Shown: positions 35,261-45,759 of the stretch, piece by piece | Position numbering within the stretch: position 1 is the stretch's first letter | Layout: each line of letters begins with the position of its first letter | NCBI RefSeq assembly: GCF_004135345.1 | Contig: NZ_CP035495.1 | Span: forward strand, 1,550,001 to 1,614,000 | Origin: Xylanimonas allomyrinae | GTDB lineage: Bacteria > Actinomycetota > Actinomycetes > Actinomycetales > Cellulomonadaceae | Direction of reading: 5' to 3' | DNA length: 64,000 nucleotides | Translations under genes and position numbers: made by a program | Notes under the pieces: generated by a model | Told to the model about the DNA's origin: nothing | What the model saw: only the letters and a program-made list of their open reading frames with translations | Database searches by the model: none

Positions 35261-36751
35261 ATGAGCCAGCTCAACGCAAGAGCCTCGTCCCACCCCACCA
35301 GCGAGACCCAGGAGGGCCGGCAGCTCGCGTCCGGCCGACTCGGCGTGTGGGGAATCGCGTTCTTCGTGATCTCCGCCGCCGCCCCGCTCACGGTGGTGGT
35401 CAGCGCGGCACCCACCGCGCTGCGCCTGGGCGGTATCGGCGCACCCGGAGCCATGCTCGTGTGCGGGATGGTGCTGATCCTGTTCGCGGTGGGCTTCACC
35501 GCGATGTCCCGCTACGTACGCAACGCCGGAGCGTTCTACGCGTACGCCACGCGCGGGCTCGGACGGCCCGCCGGGCTCGCGACGGCGCTCGTGACCGTGT
35601 TCGCCTACGCGTCCCTGTGCGTGTGCTTCTACGGGTTCATCGGCTTCTTCGGCCAGATCACCGTCGAGGCGCTGCTCGGGTACCACCTGCACTGGGGCTT
35701 CTACTCGCTCGCCTCGGCCGCCCTGGTCTGCGTGCTCGGCTACCGGCACATCGACGTCGGCGCCAAGGTGCTCGGCGTCCTGCTCACGCTGGAGGTCGCG
35801 ATCCTCCTGGTGCTCGCCGTCGCGGTGCTCATGCAGGGCGGTCCCGCGCCGGCCTCGGCCGCGTCGTTCGACCCGCGCAACATCTTCCTCGCCGCGGGCT
35901 CAGGCAGCCTCTTCGTCTTCGGGTTCGGCGCCTACATCGGGTTCGAGGGCACCGCGATCTACACCGAGGAGGCCAAGGACCCGCGCCGGACCGTTCCGCG
36001 CGCCACGTACGTCGCCGTCGGGTTCCTCGGCGCGTTCTACGCCTTTACGTTCTGGATCCTCACGGTCGCCTTCGGCGCCGACAACGTCGTCGAGCTCGCC
36101 CAGGGCGAGGACTTCCAGGACATCGTCTTCTCCGCGGGCTCGACCTACCTCGGCGACGCCGCGGCCGACACCATGCGCGTCCTGATCGTCACCAGCTTCT
36201 TCGCCTGCCTGCTCGCGTTCCACAACGCGTGCTCGCGCTACGTGTACTCCCTCGCCCGCGAGCGCCTGCTGCCGTACGGCCTCGCCAGCACGCACCGCGT
36301 CAGCCGCTCCCCCCACCGGGCGAGCCTGCTGCTGTCGGGCCTGAGCCTGGTGGTCATCGTCGCCTGCATCGTCGTGAAGGCTGACCCGTTCCTCCAGCTC
36401 GGGATCTGGACGTACTCCATGGGCGTGGCCGGCCTCGTCTTCGCCCAGGCGGTCGCCGCGGTCGCGATCGTCGGCTTCTTCACCCAGGACCTGCGAGGCC
36501 ACTCCCCGTGGCGGGTGCTGATCGCACCCGTCCTCGGCGCCGTCGGCCTCGCCGTCGGGTTCTGGCTCATCGCCACGAACATGGACATCATCACGGACCA
36601 GGAGGGCGCGGTGAACACCATCCTGCTGCTGCCCACGCCCGTGCTGGTGGTCGTCGGGCTCGTCGCCGCCCGGGTGATGCGCCGACGCGACCCGGCGCGG
36701 TACGCGTCGCTCGCGACGGCGGAGGCGCCCGAGGCCCTGGAACGGGTCTGA
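35261..36751 (+). CDS. APC-superfamily amino acid permease
   Basis: A 496-residue transporter with about twelve to thirteen hydrophobic helices. The family start is clear: LGVWGIAFFVISAAAPLTVVVSAAP, GGIGAPGAMLVCGMVLILFAVGF and NAGAFYAYATRGLGRPAGLA. Helix 6-7 carries GFEGTAIYTEEAKDPRRTVPRATY, typical of the amino acid transporter branch. It would import amino acids or short amides in exchange for protons. ATG 35261 follows GGGGAG with a short 4-nt spacing. It is divergent from the S58 peptidase, and TetR follows 7 nt downstream in the same unit. Confidence 0.92.
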   Translation: MSQLNARASSHPTSETQEGRQLASGRLGVWGIAFFVISAAAPLTVVVSAAPTALRLGGIGAPGAMLVCGMVLILFAVGFTAMSRYVRNAGAFYAYATRGLGRPAGLATALVTVFAYASLCVCFYGFIGFFGQITVEALLGYHLHWGFYSLASAALVCVLGYRHIDVGAKVLGVLLTLEVAILLVLAVAVLMQGGPAPASAASFDPRNIFLAAGSGSLFVFGFGAYIGFEGTAIYTEEAKDPRRTVPRATYVAVGFLGAFYAFTFWILTVAFGADNVVELAQGEDFQDIVFSAGSTYLGDAAADTMRVLIVTSFFACLLAFHNACSRYVYSLARERLLPYGLASTHRVSRSPHRASLLLSGLSLVVIVACIVVKADPFLQLGIWTYSMGVAGLVFAQAVAAVAIVGFFTQDLRGHSPWRVLIAPVLGAVGLAVGFWLIATNMDIITDQEGAVNTILLLPTPVLVVVGLVAARVMRRRDPARYASLATAEAPEALERV

Positions 36752-36758
36752 GACGGCC

Positions 36759-37397
36759 ATGGGCGCCGCAGGCGGCGGTCGCCGCCGCGCCGAGCTCGTC
36801 TCGGCAGCGTTGCGGGTCGCGCGGGACAAGGGCGTCGGGGCGACCAACGTCCGGTCCGTCGCGGCGGAGGCCGACGTCTCCACCGGCACGGTGATGTACC
36901 ACTTCTCGACCTTCGACGACCTCGTCTTCACCGCGGTCGAGGGCGTCGTCGAGGAGTTCTACGAGCGCCGGCGCGAGATCGCCGAACGGCACGCCGACCC
37001 GCGCGACCGCATCGTGGCTCTCGTCGAGGCCGGGGTCCCCGACGTCATCTCCCAGGACCTGCGCCTGGTGTACGAGAGCATCCCGTTGCTACGCCAGCGG
37101 CCTCAGTACAAGCCGCTGCACCGCTCGATCGTCGAACGGCAGGTGATGCTCTACCGCACGACGATCGAGCTCGGCGCCGGGCTGGGGCACTTCCACCCGG
37201 CCGCCGAGCCGGCAGCCATCGCCCGCAACCTCGTCGCGCTCGAGGACGCGTACGACCTGTACCCGCTCATCGGCGTGGAGCTCGACCGGGCCGCCTGCCG
37301 CGCGAACGTGCTGTCGTACGCGAGCCTCGCGCTCCGGTGCACGCTCGCCGGACCGGGCGGCGTGCCGCGCGCGACCGGCACGGGAAAGGCGAGCTGA
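36759..37397 (+). CDS. TetR-family regulator
   Basis: A 212-residue regulator. The N-terminal helix-turn-helix is RAELVSAALRVARDKGVGATNVRSVAAEADVSTGTVMYHFSTFDDLV, and the rest is a helical ligand domain of BetI-like type (VISQDLRLVYESIPLLRQRPQYK). The gene is 7 nt downstream of the permease, so it is probably autoregulated and controls the permease/peptidase promoter region with its palindrome at 35151-35169. It ends before a strong bidirectional hairpin. Confidence 0.88.
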   Translation: MGAAGGGRRRAELVSAALRVARDKGVGATNVRSVAAEADVSTGTVMYHFSTFDDLVFTAVEGVVEEFYERRREIAERHADPRDRIVALVEAGVPDVISQDLRLVYESIPLLRQRPQYKPLHRSIVERQVMLYRTTIELGAGLGHFHPAAEPAAIARNLVALEDAYDLYPLIGVELDRAACRANVLSYASLALRCTLAGPGGVPRATGTGKAS

Positions 37398-37445
37398 ACG
37401 GCGCGTGCCTGGCCGCTCGCTCCCGGCCGCAGCCGGTGCTTCTGA

Positions 37446-37499
37446 GCACGCACGACGGCGCCGCACCCCCGCGCGGGGGTGCGGCGCCGTCGTGCGTGC
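37446..37499. terminator. Perfect 25-bp stem terminator between tetR and glgP
   Basis: Bases 37446-37470 and 37475-37499 are perfect reverse complements with a 4-nt loop (GCGC). The hairpin ends 2 nt before the glgP stop and 48 nt after the tetR stop, so it serves both convergent genes. There is no T-run. Confidence 0.8.
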
Positions 37500-37501
37500 G
37501 A

Positions 37502-39972
37502 TCAGTCCTGGACCGGCACGGGCTCCACGTGCCAGATGCGGTCGAGGTAGTCGCGCATGGACCGGTCCGAGGAGAAGAAGCCGCTGCGGGCCACGTTGAG
37601 CACCGCCGCGCGGCTCCAGGCGTCCGCGTCGCCGTAGGCGGTGTCGACGCGCTCCTGGGCGTCCATGTAGGACTGGTAGTCCGCGAGCACCATGAAGCGG
37701 TCCTCGTACAGCAGGTTCGAGACGATCGGCTCGAAGACGCTGCGGTCCCCGCCCGAGAACTCGCCGGCGGCGATGAGGTCGAGGGCCCGGCGCAGCACCG
37801 GGTTCTGCTCGTAGTACGCGGCCGGGCGGTAGCCGGCCTCCTGGATCGCACTCGCCTCCGGCTCGGTCAGGCCGAACAGGAAGAAGTTGTCGTCCCCGAC
37901 GAGCTGGCGGATCTCGACGTTCGCGCCGTCGTCCGTGCCGACCGTGAGGGCACCGTTGAGCGCGAACTTCATGTTGCCGGTGCCTGACGCCTCCTTGCCC
38001 GCAAGCGAGATCTGCTCCGACAGGTCGGCGGCGGGGATGAGCGTCTCGGCCACCGTCACGTTGTAGTTGGCCGGGAACGCCACCCGCAACGCCTGCGACA
38101 CGACCGGGTCCCCGTTGACGCGGGCCCCGACGTGGTTGATGAGCGCGATGATCTCCTTGGCCATCTTGTAGCCGGGTGCGGCCTTGGCCCCGAAGACGAC
38201 GGTGCGGTGCACCGCCGTGGCCGGGTCGAGCTCGCCCGTGCGCAACCGGTCGTACGTCGTCACGACGTGCAGCACCTTCAGGAGCTGGCGCTTGTACTCG
38301 TGCAGGCGCTTGACCATGACGTCGAGCATGGTGTCCGGGTCGATCGCGATGCCGTCACGCGCGGCGAGCAGGTCGACCAGGCGGTGCTTGTTGGCCTGCT
38401 TGACCTCACGGAACCGGGCCCGGAACTGCGCGTCGTCGGCCAGCGGCTCGAGCTCGCGCAGGCGCTCCAGGTCGGTGACCCAGCCGTCGCCGATGGCCTC
38501 GGTGATGAGGCTCGACAGGCCCGGGTTGGCCAGGCGCACGAACCGGCGCGGGGTCACGCCGTTGGTCACGTTCGTGAACTTCTCGGGCCAGAGCTCGGCG
38601 AAGTCGGTCAGCACCTTCTCGCGCAGGAGCTGGCTGTGCAGCTCGGCGACGCCGTTGATCTTCGACGTGCCCACGCTCGCGAGGAACGCCATGCGCACGG
38701 CCCGCTCGGGGTGCTCGGCGATGATCGACATGCGCCGGACGAGCATCTCGTCGTTGCCGAACCGCTCGCGCACCGAGGCGAGGAACTCGTCGTTGATGCG
38801 GTAGATGATCTCCATGTGCCGCGGCAGCAGCCGCGCCATGAGCTCGACCGGCCACACCTCGAGCGCCTCGGGCAGCAGCGTGTGGCAGGTGTAGGCGAAG
38901 CACTGGCGGGTGATCCCCCATGCCTCGTCCCAGGTCAGCCCCTTGAGGTCGATCAGGATGCGCATGAGCTCGGGGATCGCGATCACCGGGTGGGTGTCGT
39001 TGAGCTGGAAGGTGATGCGCTCGGGCAGGCGGTGCAGGTCGAACCCGTCCTCGAGGAATCGCTCGACGAAGTCGTGCAGCGACGCCGCGACGAAGAAGTA
39101 CTGCTGCTGCAGGCGCAGCTCCTTGCCCTGCGGCGTCGAGTCCTCGGGGTAGAGGACCTTGGTGATGTTCTCGGCGAACGTCTGCGCGCGCACGGCCTCG
39201 GCGTAGTCGCCGTAGTTGAAGATCTTCAGGTCGAACGCGTGGGTGGCGCGCGCGCTCCACAGGCGCAGCGTGTTGACGCGGCCGTTGAGGTAGCCGGGCA
39301 CCATGTAGTTGTAGGGGATGGCGAGCACGGACCAGCCGGGAACCCAGGTGGTGCGCTCGACGCCGTCGACCGTCGCCGTCTCGGTGTGGCCACCGAAAGC
39401 GATCTCGACCTCCTGCTCGGGCGGGCGATCTCCCACGGCGAGCCGTTGTCGAGCCACGAGTCCGGCTCCTCGACCTGGCGGCCGTCGACGAACGTCTGAC
39501 GGAAGATGCCGTACTCGTAGCGGATGCCGTAGCCGATGGCGGGGATGTTCATGGTCGCGAGCGAGTCGATGAAGCAGGCGGCGAGACGGCCGAGGCCGCC
39601 GTTGCCGAGGCCCGGCTCGACCTCCGCGGCGCGCAGCTCGTCGAGCGAGAGGCCCAGGCTGGCCAGCGCCTCCGCCGCCACGGCCTCCAGGCCCGAGGCG
39701 ATGAGCGCGTTGTCGAGCTGGCGGCCGAGCAGGTACTCGGCGGAGAGGTAGGCGACGCCGCGACCGGGCTGGTGGTACTGGTGGGTCACCGTGCGGTTCC
39801 AGCGCGACATGAGGTAGGCGCGGGCGGTGCGGGCGAGAGCCAGGTACTTGTCGTTGAGCGAGGCACGCTCGAGCGTCGTTCCCTGCGTGTACGTCAGCTC
39901 CCGCAGGTACTGCCGCACGAAGCCCTCGACGGTGTGCTCCGGGCTGGCGATGGGGGGTGTCGTGTCGGTCAC
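37502..39972 (-). pseudogene. glgP: Glycogen/starch phosphorylase (single-base frameshift)
   Basis: GTG 39972 starts a glycogen phosphorylase: HTVEGFVRQYLRELTYTQG, YLSAEYLLGRQLDNAL, EVEPGLGNGGLGRLAACF. At 39418 the frame breaks (coding CCCGCCCG[G]AGCAGG). One added base joins it to the remainder, which contains LNDTHPVIAIPELMR, NVTNGVTPRRF, VKRLHEYKRQLLKVLHV, GKEASGTGNMKFALNGALTVGTDDGANVEI and the PLP-lysine region. The restored length is 823 residues, normal for the family. It releases glucose-1-phosphate from alpha-1,4-glucan. The leaderless -10 TACTGT is 6 nt upstream. Almost certainly functional in the organism. Confidence 0.88.
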
Positions 39973-39978
39973 GCCACG

Positions 39979-39984
39979 ACAGTA
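39979..39984 (-). promoter_or_regulatory. -10 box TACTGT, leaderless glgP
   Basis: On the minus strand TACTGT ends 6 nt before the GTG at 39972. Confidence 0.6.
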
Positions 39985-40059
39985 CAAGCGAGCGGGCGGG
40001 AAGGCAGCGGGGAAGTCGCATTCCGCGTCGATGACCTGCGCAGGCCCGCGCCCGGGCGC

Positions 40060-43000
40060 TCAGCGCGCCGCCGGCTGCGGCCCCTCCGGGACGCCGACGA
40101 CGGCGCGCGCCCGCGAGCGACCGCCGGAATCCTTGGTGACCACGTAGGAGGCGTCCACGTGCGGTTCGAGCGCCGAGACCTTGTCGTTGGGCGCGCCGAC
40201 CACGAGCTGGAACCCGAGCCCGCGCCAGGCGCCCACGGCGCGACCCGAGAACTGGGCGTCGGCCTTGATGAGCGCCTCGTCGAGAAACACGGGGGCGTAG
40301 CGCGGGCGGTCGGCGCCGGCGTCGCCGAGCTGGTAGCGCAGCGCGGCCCCGACGATGAACGCGACCAGCTCCTGCGACTCACCGCCCGACTTCTCGCCGA
40401 TGTGGTCGTAGAGCGCGACGTGGGCGCCGTCGAGGTCGACCTTCTCGGCCGACAGGCGCACGTGGCGGCGCACGTCGACCAGGTCGGCCCGGTCGGGCGC
40501 GCCGGGCCGCAGCCGGTCGATGAGGCGGGCCATGCGCGCATACCGGGCCTCGCGCTCGGCCTCGGTGGCCTGCGCGGACACCAGCTCGCGCACCTCGCGC
40601 AGCTCCTTGCGGAACCGGGTGACGAGCGCCGACTGGACGGGGCGTGCGTCGATGCGCAGACGGTGGTCGTCGTCGGCGAACGGCAGCCCGGACAGGATCC
40701 GGTTGACCGGGTCGATGCGCTCGGTGATCTCGCGCAGCGAGCGCGCGACGGTGCGTTCGAGGTCCGTGAGGTCGTCGCCCGACATGCGCAGCAGGCTGCG
40801 CCGCCAGTCGGCCTCGAGCTCGTGCAGCCGGTCGGTCTCGAGCGTCGTCAGCACGCGCTCGTAGTCGGCGTACGAGGCGTCGGGGTCGGTGCCCAGGTTC
40901 GGGTCCTCCCACTGCCGGGTGAACGCCTCGAACAGCGTGCGCAGCGCCTCGCGTCCGGTCTCGACGGCGGTCGCCGCCGTCTCGCGGTCGTGCCGCAGCC
41001 GTTCGGCGGCGCGCGCCACGACGGCGTCGAACGCGGCGAGCGCGGCCTGCGGGTCGTCGCCGCCGTCGCCCGGGGCGGTCGCGTCGGCGAGCACCTCGTC
41101 GAGGTAGGAGCGCTGCCGCGCGGTGAGGGTGTCGCCGCGGTCGGCCGCGTCGTCGAGCACGCGCTGGGCGGCGTCGACGTCGTCGCTGACCCGTTCCCAG
41201 CGTGCCTGGAGCTCGGCCGACCTGCCCTTGGCGAGGCCCAGGTCCTGGGTGAGCGCGTCGACGCGCGCGTCCAGCTCGGCGGCGCGCGCCCGCAGGTCGT
41301 CGAGCTCGGGGCTCTCGGCGCGCGCCTGGGCGATGACGTCACGCCAGCGCGCGCAGGCGGCCTGCGCGGCAGCGACGTCGACGCCGTCCCAGCTCAGTTC
41401 CGTGACCACGCGCGCGGCCGCGGCCTGGTCCTCGACGGCGTCCAGGCGCAGCGCGGCACCGCGCAGCGCCTCGGCGGCGGCGCGCAGCTCGGCGCCGGCC
41501 GACTCGATCGCCCGGTCGAGGTCGGCCAGGCGGCGGGTGTTGGTGAAGCCCAGCACGTTGGCGTGCCCCTGGCCGCCGTGCGCGCCGCGCGAGCCCTCGG
41601 AGGTCTGCCCGGTGCGCGTCAGCGCCTTGGGGTGCCGGGCCAGGTCGGCGGGCGAGTCGACGCACGTGAACGCGAAGCGCTCGGCGAGGCGCTCGCGCAA
41701 CCAGCCCTCGAACGGGCCGCGCGCGTGCTCGACCCGCCCGGGCAGGGTCGCCGGGTCGGGGCGGGACTGGCTGACGACCCCGGTCGGCACGCCCTCGAAG
41801 CGCAGGCGCACGGCCGACGGGACGGCGTCGATCGCCGCCCGGAACCGGTCGAGGTGCGCGACGTCGAGCAGCAGCGTCGTCGCGAACCCGCCCAGGGCCA
41901 GGTTGAACGCCTCACGCCACGGCTCGTGCTCGGTGCGCACCTCCAGCAGCTCGGCGACGAACGGCAGCTCGGCGACGTCGAGCCCGGCCGCGTGCGCGAG
42001 TGCGACACGCGCCCGGTGCAGCACCTCGGGAACGTTGCCGTGCCGGGCCGCGAACGCCGTGCGCTCGGTCGTGAGCTCGGCCAGGGCACGCTCGGCGGCG
42101 ATCTGGGCGTCGCGCGCCCGGTCGCGCGACTCGAATGCCGCGTGCCGGTCCTGGGAGTCGGCGAGCCGCGCCGTGGCGGCCGCGGCGAGCCGCACGAAGT
42201 CGGCCTTGCTCGTGACGGTCGCGCCCAGCACGTCGAGCGCGGCGTCGAGGCGCCCGCGGTGTCGCTGCACCTCGGCGAGCGCCGCCTCGGCACGCGACAG
42301 CTCGCCCTCCGCCTGGTGCAGCCGTTCGCCGCCCGAGGCCCACAGCTGGGTGCGGATCGCGTCGAGCTCGGCCTTGCACGCCTTGACGACGGCGTCGAGC
42401 TCGCGCACGCGGTCCCCGGCCTGCTGCGCCTGCCGGCGCACGTCGTCCTCGAGCGCGCGCAGCAGGCCCGCACGCCGTTCGGCACGCCACAGGCCGACCG
42501 GCGACCCGTCGTCGTCGGTGCGCCCGACGCCGTCGACGACGGCGAGCCGCTCGCGGGCCGCGTCGATGCTCGCGCGGTGGCCGCGGACCGGGGACAGGAC
42601 GCGCACCTGCTGCTGCGCGGTGAGCATCCGCGCGCGCGTGCCGGAGAGCTCGTCGAAGTGCTCGACGACGTCGTCGGCCCGGGCCAGCGTCTCGGGCTCC
42701 TCGAGGACCATCGACTTGTAGAGCGCGTCGACTGTGGTGATCTGCTGGCCCGCCTGGATGCGCGCGAGCAGGCCGACGGCCTTCTCGCCGCCGCCCGCGG
42801 CGCCGATGCCGAGCGTCGAGTACAGGCGCGCCGCGAACTCGCGGTCGGTGTCGAAGCAGGTCAGGCCGAGGGCCACGAGGGCCGGGCGGGCGAAGCGCTG
42901 CTCGGCCGCGGGCGCCAGGTCACGCAGGTCGAGCGGCCCGGCGACCGTGGCGCGCACGGGGGTCAGCGCGTCCATGGTGGTGGCCCCGGCGGGGACGTAC

Positions 43001-43434
43001 CAGGCGCGCACGGCCGTCAGCTCGGCGCCCGACTGGTCGGCCCACGTCATGGCGATGGCCGTCCAGGTGTCGCGTCCGTCGCCGCGCAGCACCCGTTCGC
43101 GCGTGCCGTCGGCGGTGCGCGACTCGTCGAGCTTGCCGCGCGCGTACGAGATGACGTTGCGCTGGTCCTTGCCGCGCGGGCGCCCGACGACGCCCCCGTT
43201 GGACGCGCCGTTGAACGGCGTCGTGTGGGGCATGAGCAGCGCGATGTAGGCGTCCATGAGGGTGGACTTGCCCGAGCCGGAGCCGCCCGCGAGCAGCGTG
43301 GCGGTGGAGGCCAGCCGCACGCGGTGGGAACCGTCGTAGCCGCCCCAGTTGACCACCTGAAGGTCCCGGGCGACCCACTGCTGGCCCGTCGAGGCCGCCG
43401 GGATGAGCCCGAAGAGGGTGTCGACCATCGTCAT
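40060..43434 (-). CDS. jetC: JetC/MksB-type SMC-like ATPase (Wadjet/Mks condensin)
   Basis: A 1124-residue SMC-like protein: an N-terminal Walker [10 protein letters not shown] (residues 50-58) after the family opening [23 protein letters not shown]; long charged, Ala/Arg/Glu-rich coiled-coil stretches; and a C-terminal ABC half with signature [23 protein letters not shown], Walker [15 protein letters not shown] and the closing [19 protein letters not shown]. In Wadjet (JetABCD) and Mks systems this subunit forms the DNA-loop-extruding motor. ATG 43434 overlaps the jetB stop. No jetD lies downstream: glgP follows in 87 nt. Confidence 0.92.
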   Translation of the reverse strand: MTMVDTLFGLIPAASTGQQWVARDLQVVNWGGYDGSHRVRLASTATLLAGGSGSGKSTLMDAYIALLMPHTTPFNGASNGGVVGRPRGKDQRNVISYARGKLDESRTADGTRERVLRGDGRDTWTAIAMTWADQSGAELTAVRAWYVPAGATTMDALTPVRATVAGPLDLRDLAPAAEQRFARPALVALGLTCFDTDREFAARLYSTLGIGAAGGGEKAVGLLARIQAGQQITTVDALYKSMVLEEPETLARADDVVEHFDELSGTRARMLTAQQQVRVLSPVRGHRASIDAARERLAVVDGVGRTDDDGSPVGLWRAERRAGLLRALEDDVRRQAQQAGDRVRELDAVVKACKAELDAIRTQLWASGGERLHQAEGELSRAEAALAEVQRHRGRLDAALDVLGATVTSKADFVRLAAAATARLADSQDRHAAFESRDRARDAQIAAERALAELTTERTAFAARHGNVPEVLHRARVALAHAAGLDVAELPFVAELLEVRTEHEPWREAFNLALGGFATTLLLDVAHLDRFRAAIDAVPSAVRLRFEGVPTGVVSQSRPDPATLPGRVEHARGPFEGWLRERLAERFAFTCVDSPADLARHPKALTRTGQTSEGSRGAHGGQGHANVLGFTNTRRLADLDRAIESAGAELRAAAEALRGAALRLDAVEDQAAAARVVTELSWDGVDVAAAQAACARWRDVIAQARAESPELDDLRARAAELDARVDALTQDLGLAKGRSAELQARWERVSDDVDAAQRVLDDAADRGDTLTARQRSYLDEVLADATAPGDGGDDPQAALAAFDAVVARAAERLRHDRETAATAVETGREALRTLFEAFTRQWEDPNLGTDPDASYADYERVLTTLETDRLHELEADWRRSLLRMSGDDLTDLERTVARSLREITERIDPVNRILSGLPFADDDHRLRIDARPVQSALVTRFRKELREVRELVSAQATEAEREARYARMARLIDRLRPGAPDRADLVDVRRHVRLSAEKVDLDGAHVALYDHIGEKSGGESQELVAFIVGAALRYQLGDAGADRPRYAPVFLDEALIKADAQFSGRAVGAWRGLGFQLVVGAPNDKVSALEPHVDASYVVTKDSGGRSRARAVVGVPEGPQPAAR

Positions 43435-44255
43435 TCGTCGTCCTCCTCGTCGGAGTCGGTCTCGTCGGAGTCGGTGTCGTCGGAGTCGGTCTCGTCGGAG
43501 TCGGTCTCGGCCGCGTCGTCCAGGACAGCGGCGAAGCCGGCGTCGGAGCCGACGGCGTGGGCCGCGGCCTCGGGAGCCGGGCGTCCCCCGGCGCGCAGCC
43601 ACGCGGCGAGCTCGGCCAGCCGGTCGACGGGCAGCACCACCTCGACCAGGGCGGTGACGCGGAACCGCCCCGGCGCCTCCTCGACGAGGAACCCCTCGGT
43701 CACGAGCTTGGCGATGGCCGCGCGCACCTCGCGCTGGCGCAGCGCGACGTTCGTCTCGGCCGGGTCGAGGTAGGTGAACACCCACTGCTCGAGCTCCTCG
43801 GCGTCGACGCGTGCGGCGACCTCGCCCGCCCGGCTCTCCTGCTGGTGCAGCGTGCGCAGCTGCACCAGCAGCACCGTCTCGACGCGCGTGTACGACTCGT
43901 CGCGCAGCAGGATCGGGATGTCGACCTCGCCCGAGCGCACCTGCCGCTTGTAGGCGATGCCGCGGTCGCGGTCCACGACGAGCGTCACGAACAGGTCGTG
44001 CAGCCGCGACTCGATGACCGTCTGGTGCGCCAGGAGCGCCTGCCAGCGCTCCGGCGTGCGCTCGGCCGACAGGTAGCGGCGGCGCAGCAGGTCCACGAGC
44101 ACCACGCGGGCGGCCGGATCGAGCGTGCCGGTGTCACCGGCGAACAGCTCGGCGGGGTCGGCCTCCATCGCGACGGGCGCGATGAACCCGCCGGGCTCCA
44201 CGCCCGGGTCCCCGACGGGCGCGCCCTCGACGGGCACGTCCTCGACGTCGCTCAT
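43431..44255 (-). CDS. jetB: JetB/MksE-like kleisin-associated protein (DUF4194)
   Basis: A 274-residue DUF4194 protein, the MukE/MksE-like (kite) partner of the condensin. The core reads [58 protein letters not shown], then winged-helix elements ([36 protein letters not shown]). The C-terminal ~40 residues are unusual: a strongly acidic tail with four TDSDE-type repeats. ATG 44255 overlaps the jetA stop (ATGA) and its stop overlaps the jetC start (ATGA). Confidence 0.92.
   Translation of the reverse strand: MSDVEDVPVEGAPVGDPGVEPGGFIAPVAMEADPAELFAGDTGTLDPAARVVLVDLLRRRYLSAERTPERWQALLAHQTVIESRLHDLFVTLVVDRDRGIAYKRQVRSGEVDIPILLRDESYTRVETVLLVQLRTLHQQESRAGEVAARVDAEELEQWVFTYLDPAETNVALRQREVRAAIAKLVTEGFLVEEAPGRFRVTALVEVVLPVDRLAELAAWLRAGGRPAPEAAAHAVGSDAGFAAVLDDAAETDSDETDSDDTDSDETDSDEEDDE
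43443..43510. repeat. 15-bp repeats encoding the acidic JetB tail
   Basis: About four copies of a 15-bp unit (reading TDSDE on the minus strand) lie at the 3' end of jetB and give an Asp/Glu/Ser-rich tail. The near-identity makes length change by slippage likely. Confidence 0.75.
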
Positions 44256-45742
44256 ACGTCCCCCTCCGGGCCGGCGGTGCTGGTGCGGTCGGGGCGTGGC
44301 GCGAGCGCGACCCCCTCGAAGGCGAGACGACGGCGCGTGCCGTCGGGTCGCACGGTGTCGACGACGGCGACGGCGTCGCGGTCGACGAGCCCGTGCCGGG
44401 CGCCGAGCTCGAGCAGCCCGACGAGGTCGACCGGGCGGCGCGTCGCCGCGTCCGCACCGGCGAACAGGTCGGCCAGGTCGGCGGGCCCGCCGTCGGCGGC
44501 CCGCGCGAGCAGCGCGGCGAGCTCGTCGTAGTGCGGCCCGCCCCACGCCTGCGCGTGCTCGAGCGACGGCTCGGTCCCGTCGTCGTCCCACGGGGCGAGC
44601 GGCGCGGGCCCGTCCGCGGGGCGCAGGTCGGCGAGCGTCGCGCGCAGGCGTCCCACGCTCGCGCGCGGCAGGCGGCGCAGCGGGTCGACGGGCTGGGCGC
44701 GCCGCGTCGTCGGCATCCACGCACCGAGCCCGGAGATGACCTCGCGCAGCAGGTCGTCGACCTGGCGGTCGCGCAGCGGGTCGTGGTGGCGCACCTGTGC
44801 CGCGATGACGCGTGACGCCTGACGCTGCGCGGTCAGCACGTCCTCGAACCCCTGCTCGATGCGCTGGGTGATCGCGCGCAGCTCGGCACGCTGCTGCTCG
44901 GGCAGGCGCGCCGCGAACGGGTGGCGTAGCACGACGTCGAGGGCGTCGGCCAGCTCGTCGAGACGCTGCGGATCCCCCAGCAGCCGCGTGGCGCCGGCGA
45001 ACGCCCGGCCCTCGGCCGTGGCGTCCATGAGGTGCTCGGCGCGGTCGAGGTAGTCGCGCAGCACCTCGCCGGTCGGCCGCTCGTCCTGGCGCAGCGCGGT
45101 GACCGTCTCGCGCTGGATCGAGCGGATCGACTCGGCGACGCGTGCGAAGTCGGCCGGCAGCTCGCGCACCAGCATGAGCACGTTCTCGGCCGCCTCGAGC
45201 AGGTGCTCCTCGCCGACCGGGTCGACGGTGCCGTCGCGTTCGAGCCGTGCGCGCTCGGTCTCGCGCTGCGCGATCTCCCGGGTGAGCCGGGCGATGCGCG
45301 CGGCCGCGTCCGGGTTCGCGTCGTCGGCCAGCCGTTCGACGGCCTCCAGCAGCGTGAGCACGCGTGAACGCGTCACGCGCGAACGTCCACCGCCTGCGCG
45401 GCCCGTGATCTCCAGGGCGCCGACGGCGTGCGCCGACAGCCGGTACCTCTCGGTCCCGTCCTCGTCGGCCTGGCGCACGAGCCAGCCCGCCTCGACCCAG
45501 GTGCGGCACAGCTCGCGCGCCGGGCGCTCCGGCAGGTCGTCGTACCCGGCCGCGCGCAGCTGAAGGACGGCGTCGGCGATCTCGGTGTGCGCGTCGGCGA
45601 CGCGCACGATCGTCCGGTCGGGCTGGAACACGCTCGACAGCAGCGCGACGACCAGCGGTGCGTCACGCTTGTGCAGCAACGCGAGCATGGGGCTGCGGAA
45701 GCCCCGCAGCGCGCCCGCGTAGGCGCTCTCGATCCTGTTCAT
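44252..45742 (-). CDS. jetA: JetA/MksF-like kleisin subunit (DUF3375)
   Basis: A 496-residue DUF3375 protein, the kleisin-like subunit of Wadjet/Mks complexes. Family pattern: [76 protein letters not shown], then a long helical middle ([43 protein letters not shown]). ATG 45742 is 17 nt behind the leuS stop, so jetABC is transcribed with leuS. The gene order A-B-C matches defence loci, but the JetD nuclease gene is missing. Confidence 0.92.
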   Translation of the reverse strand: MNRIESAYAGALRGFRSPMLALLHKRDAPLVVALLSSVFQPDRTIVRVADAHTEIADAVLQLRAAGYDDLPERPARELCRTWVEAGWLVRQADEDGTERYRLSAHAVGALEITGRAGGGRSRVTRSRVLTLLEAVERLADDANPDAAARIARLTREIAQRETERARLERDGTVDPVGEEHLLEAAENVLMLVRELPADFARVAESIRSIQRETVTALRQDERPTGEVLRDYLDRAEHLMDATAEGRAFAGATRLLGDPQRLDELADALDVVLRHPFAARLPEQQRAELRAITQRIEQGFEDVLTAQRQASRVIAAQVRHHDPLRDRQVDDLLREVISGLGAWMPTTRRAQPVDPLRRLPRASVGRLRATLADLRPADGPAPLAPWDDDGTEPSLEHAQAWGGPHYDELAALLARAADGGPADLADLFAGADAATRRPVDLVGLLELGARHGLVDRDAVAVVDTVRPDGTRRRLAFEGVALAPRPDRTSTAGPEGDV

Positions 45743-45759
45743 CACGGGGGCGCGGGCCC

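Noticed and set aside
39772-43773. A 1333-codon open frame on the plus strand opposite jetC
   Set aside because: It is the G+C-driven antisense shadow of jetC; the product has no recognisable domain and jetC has full family motifs.
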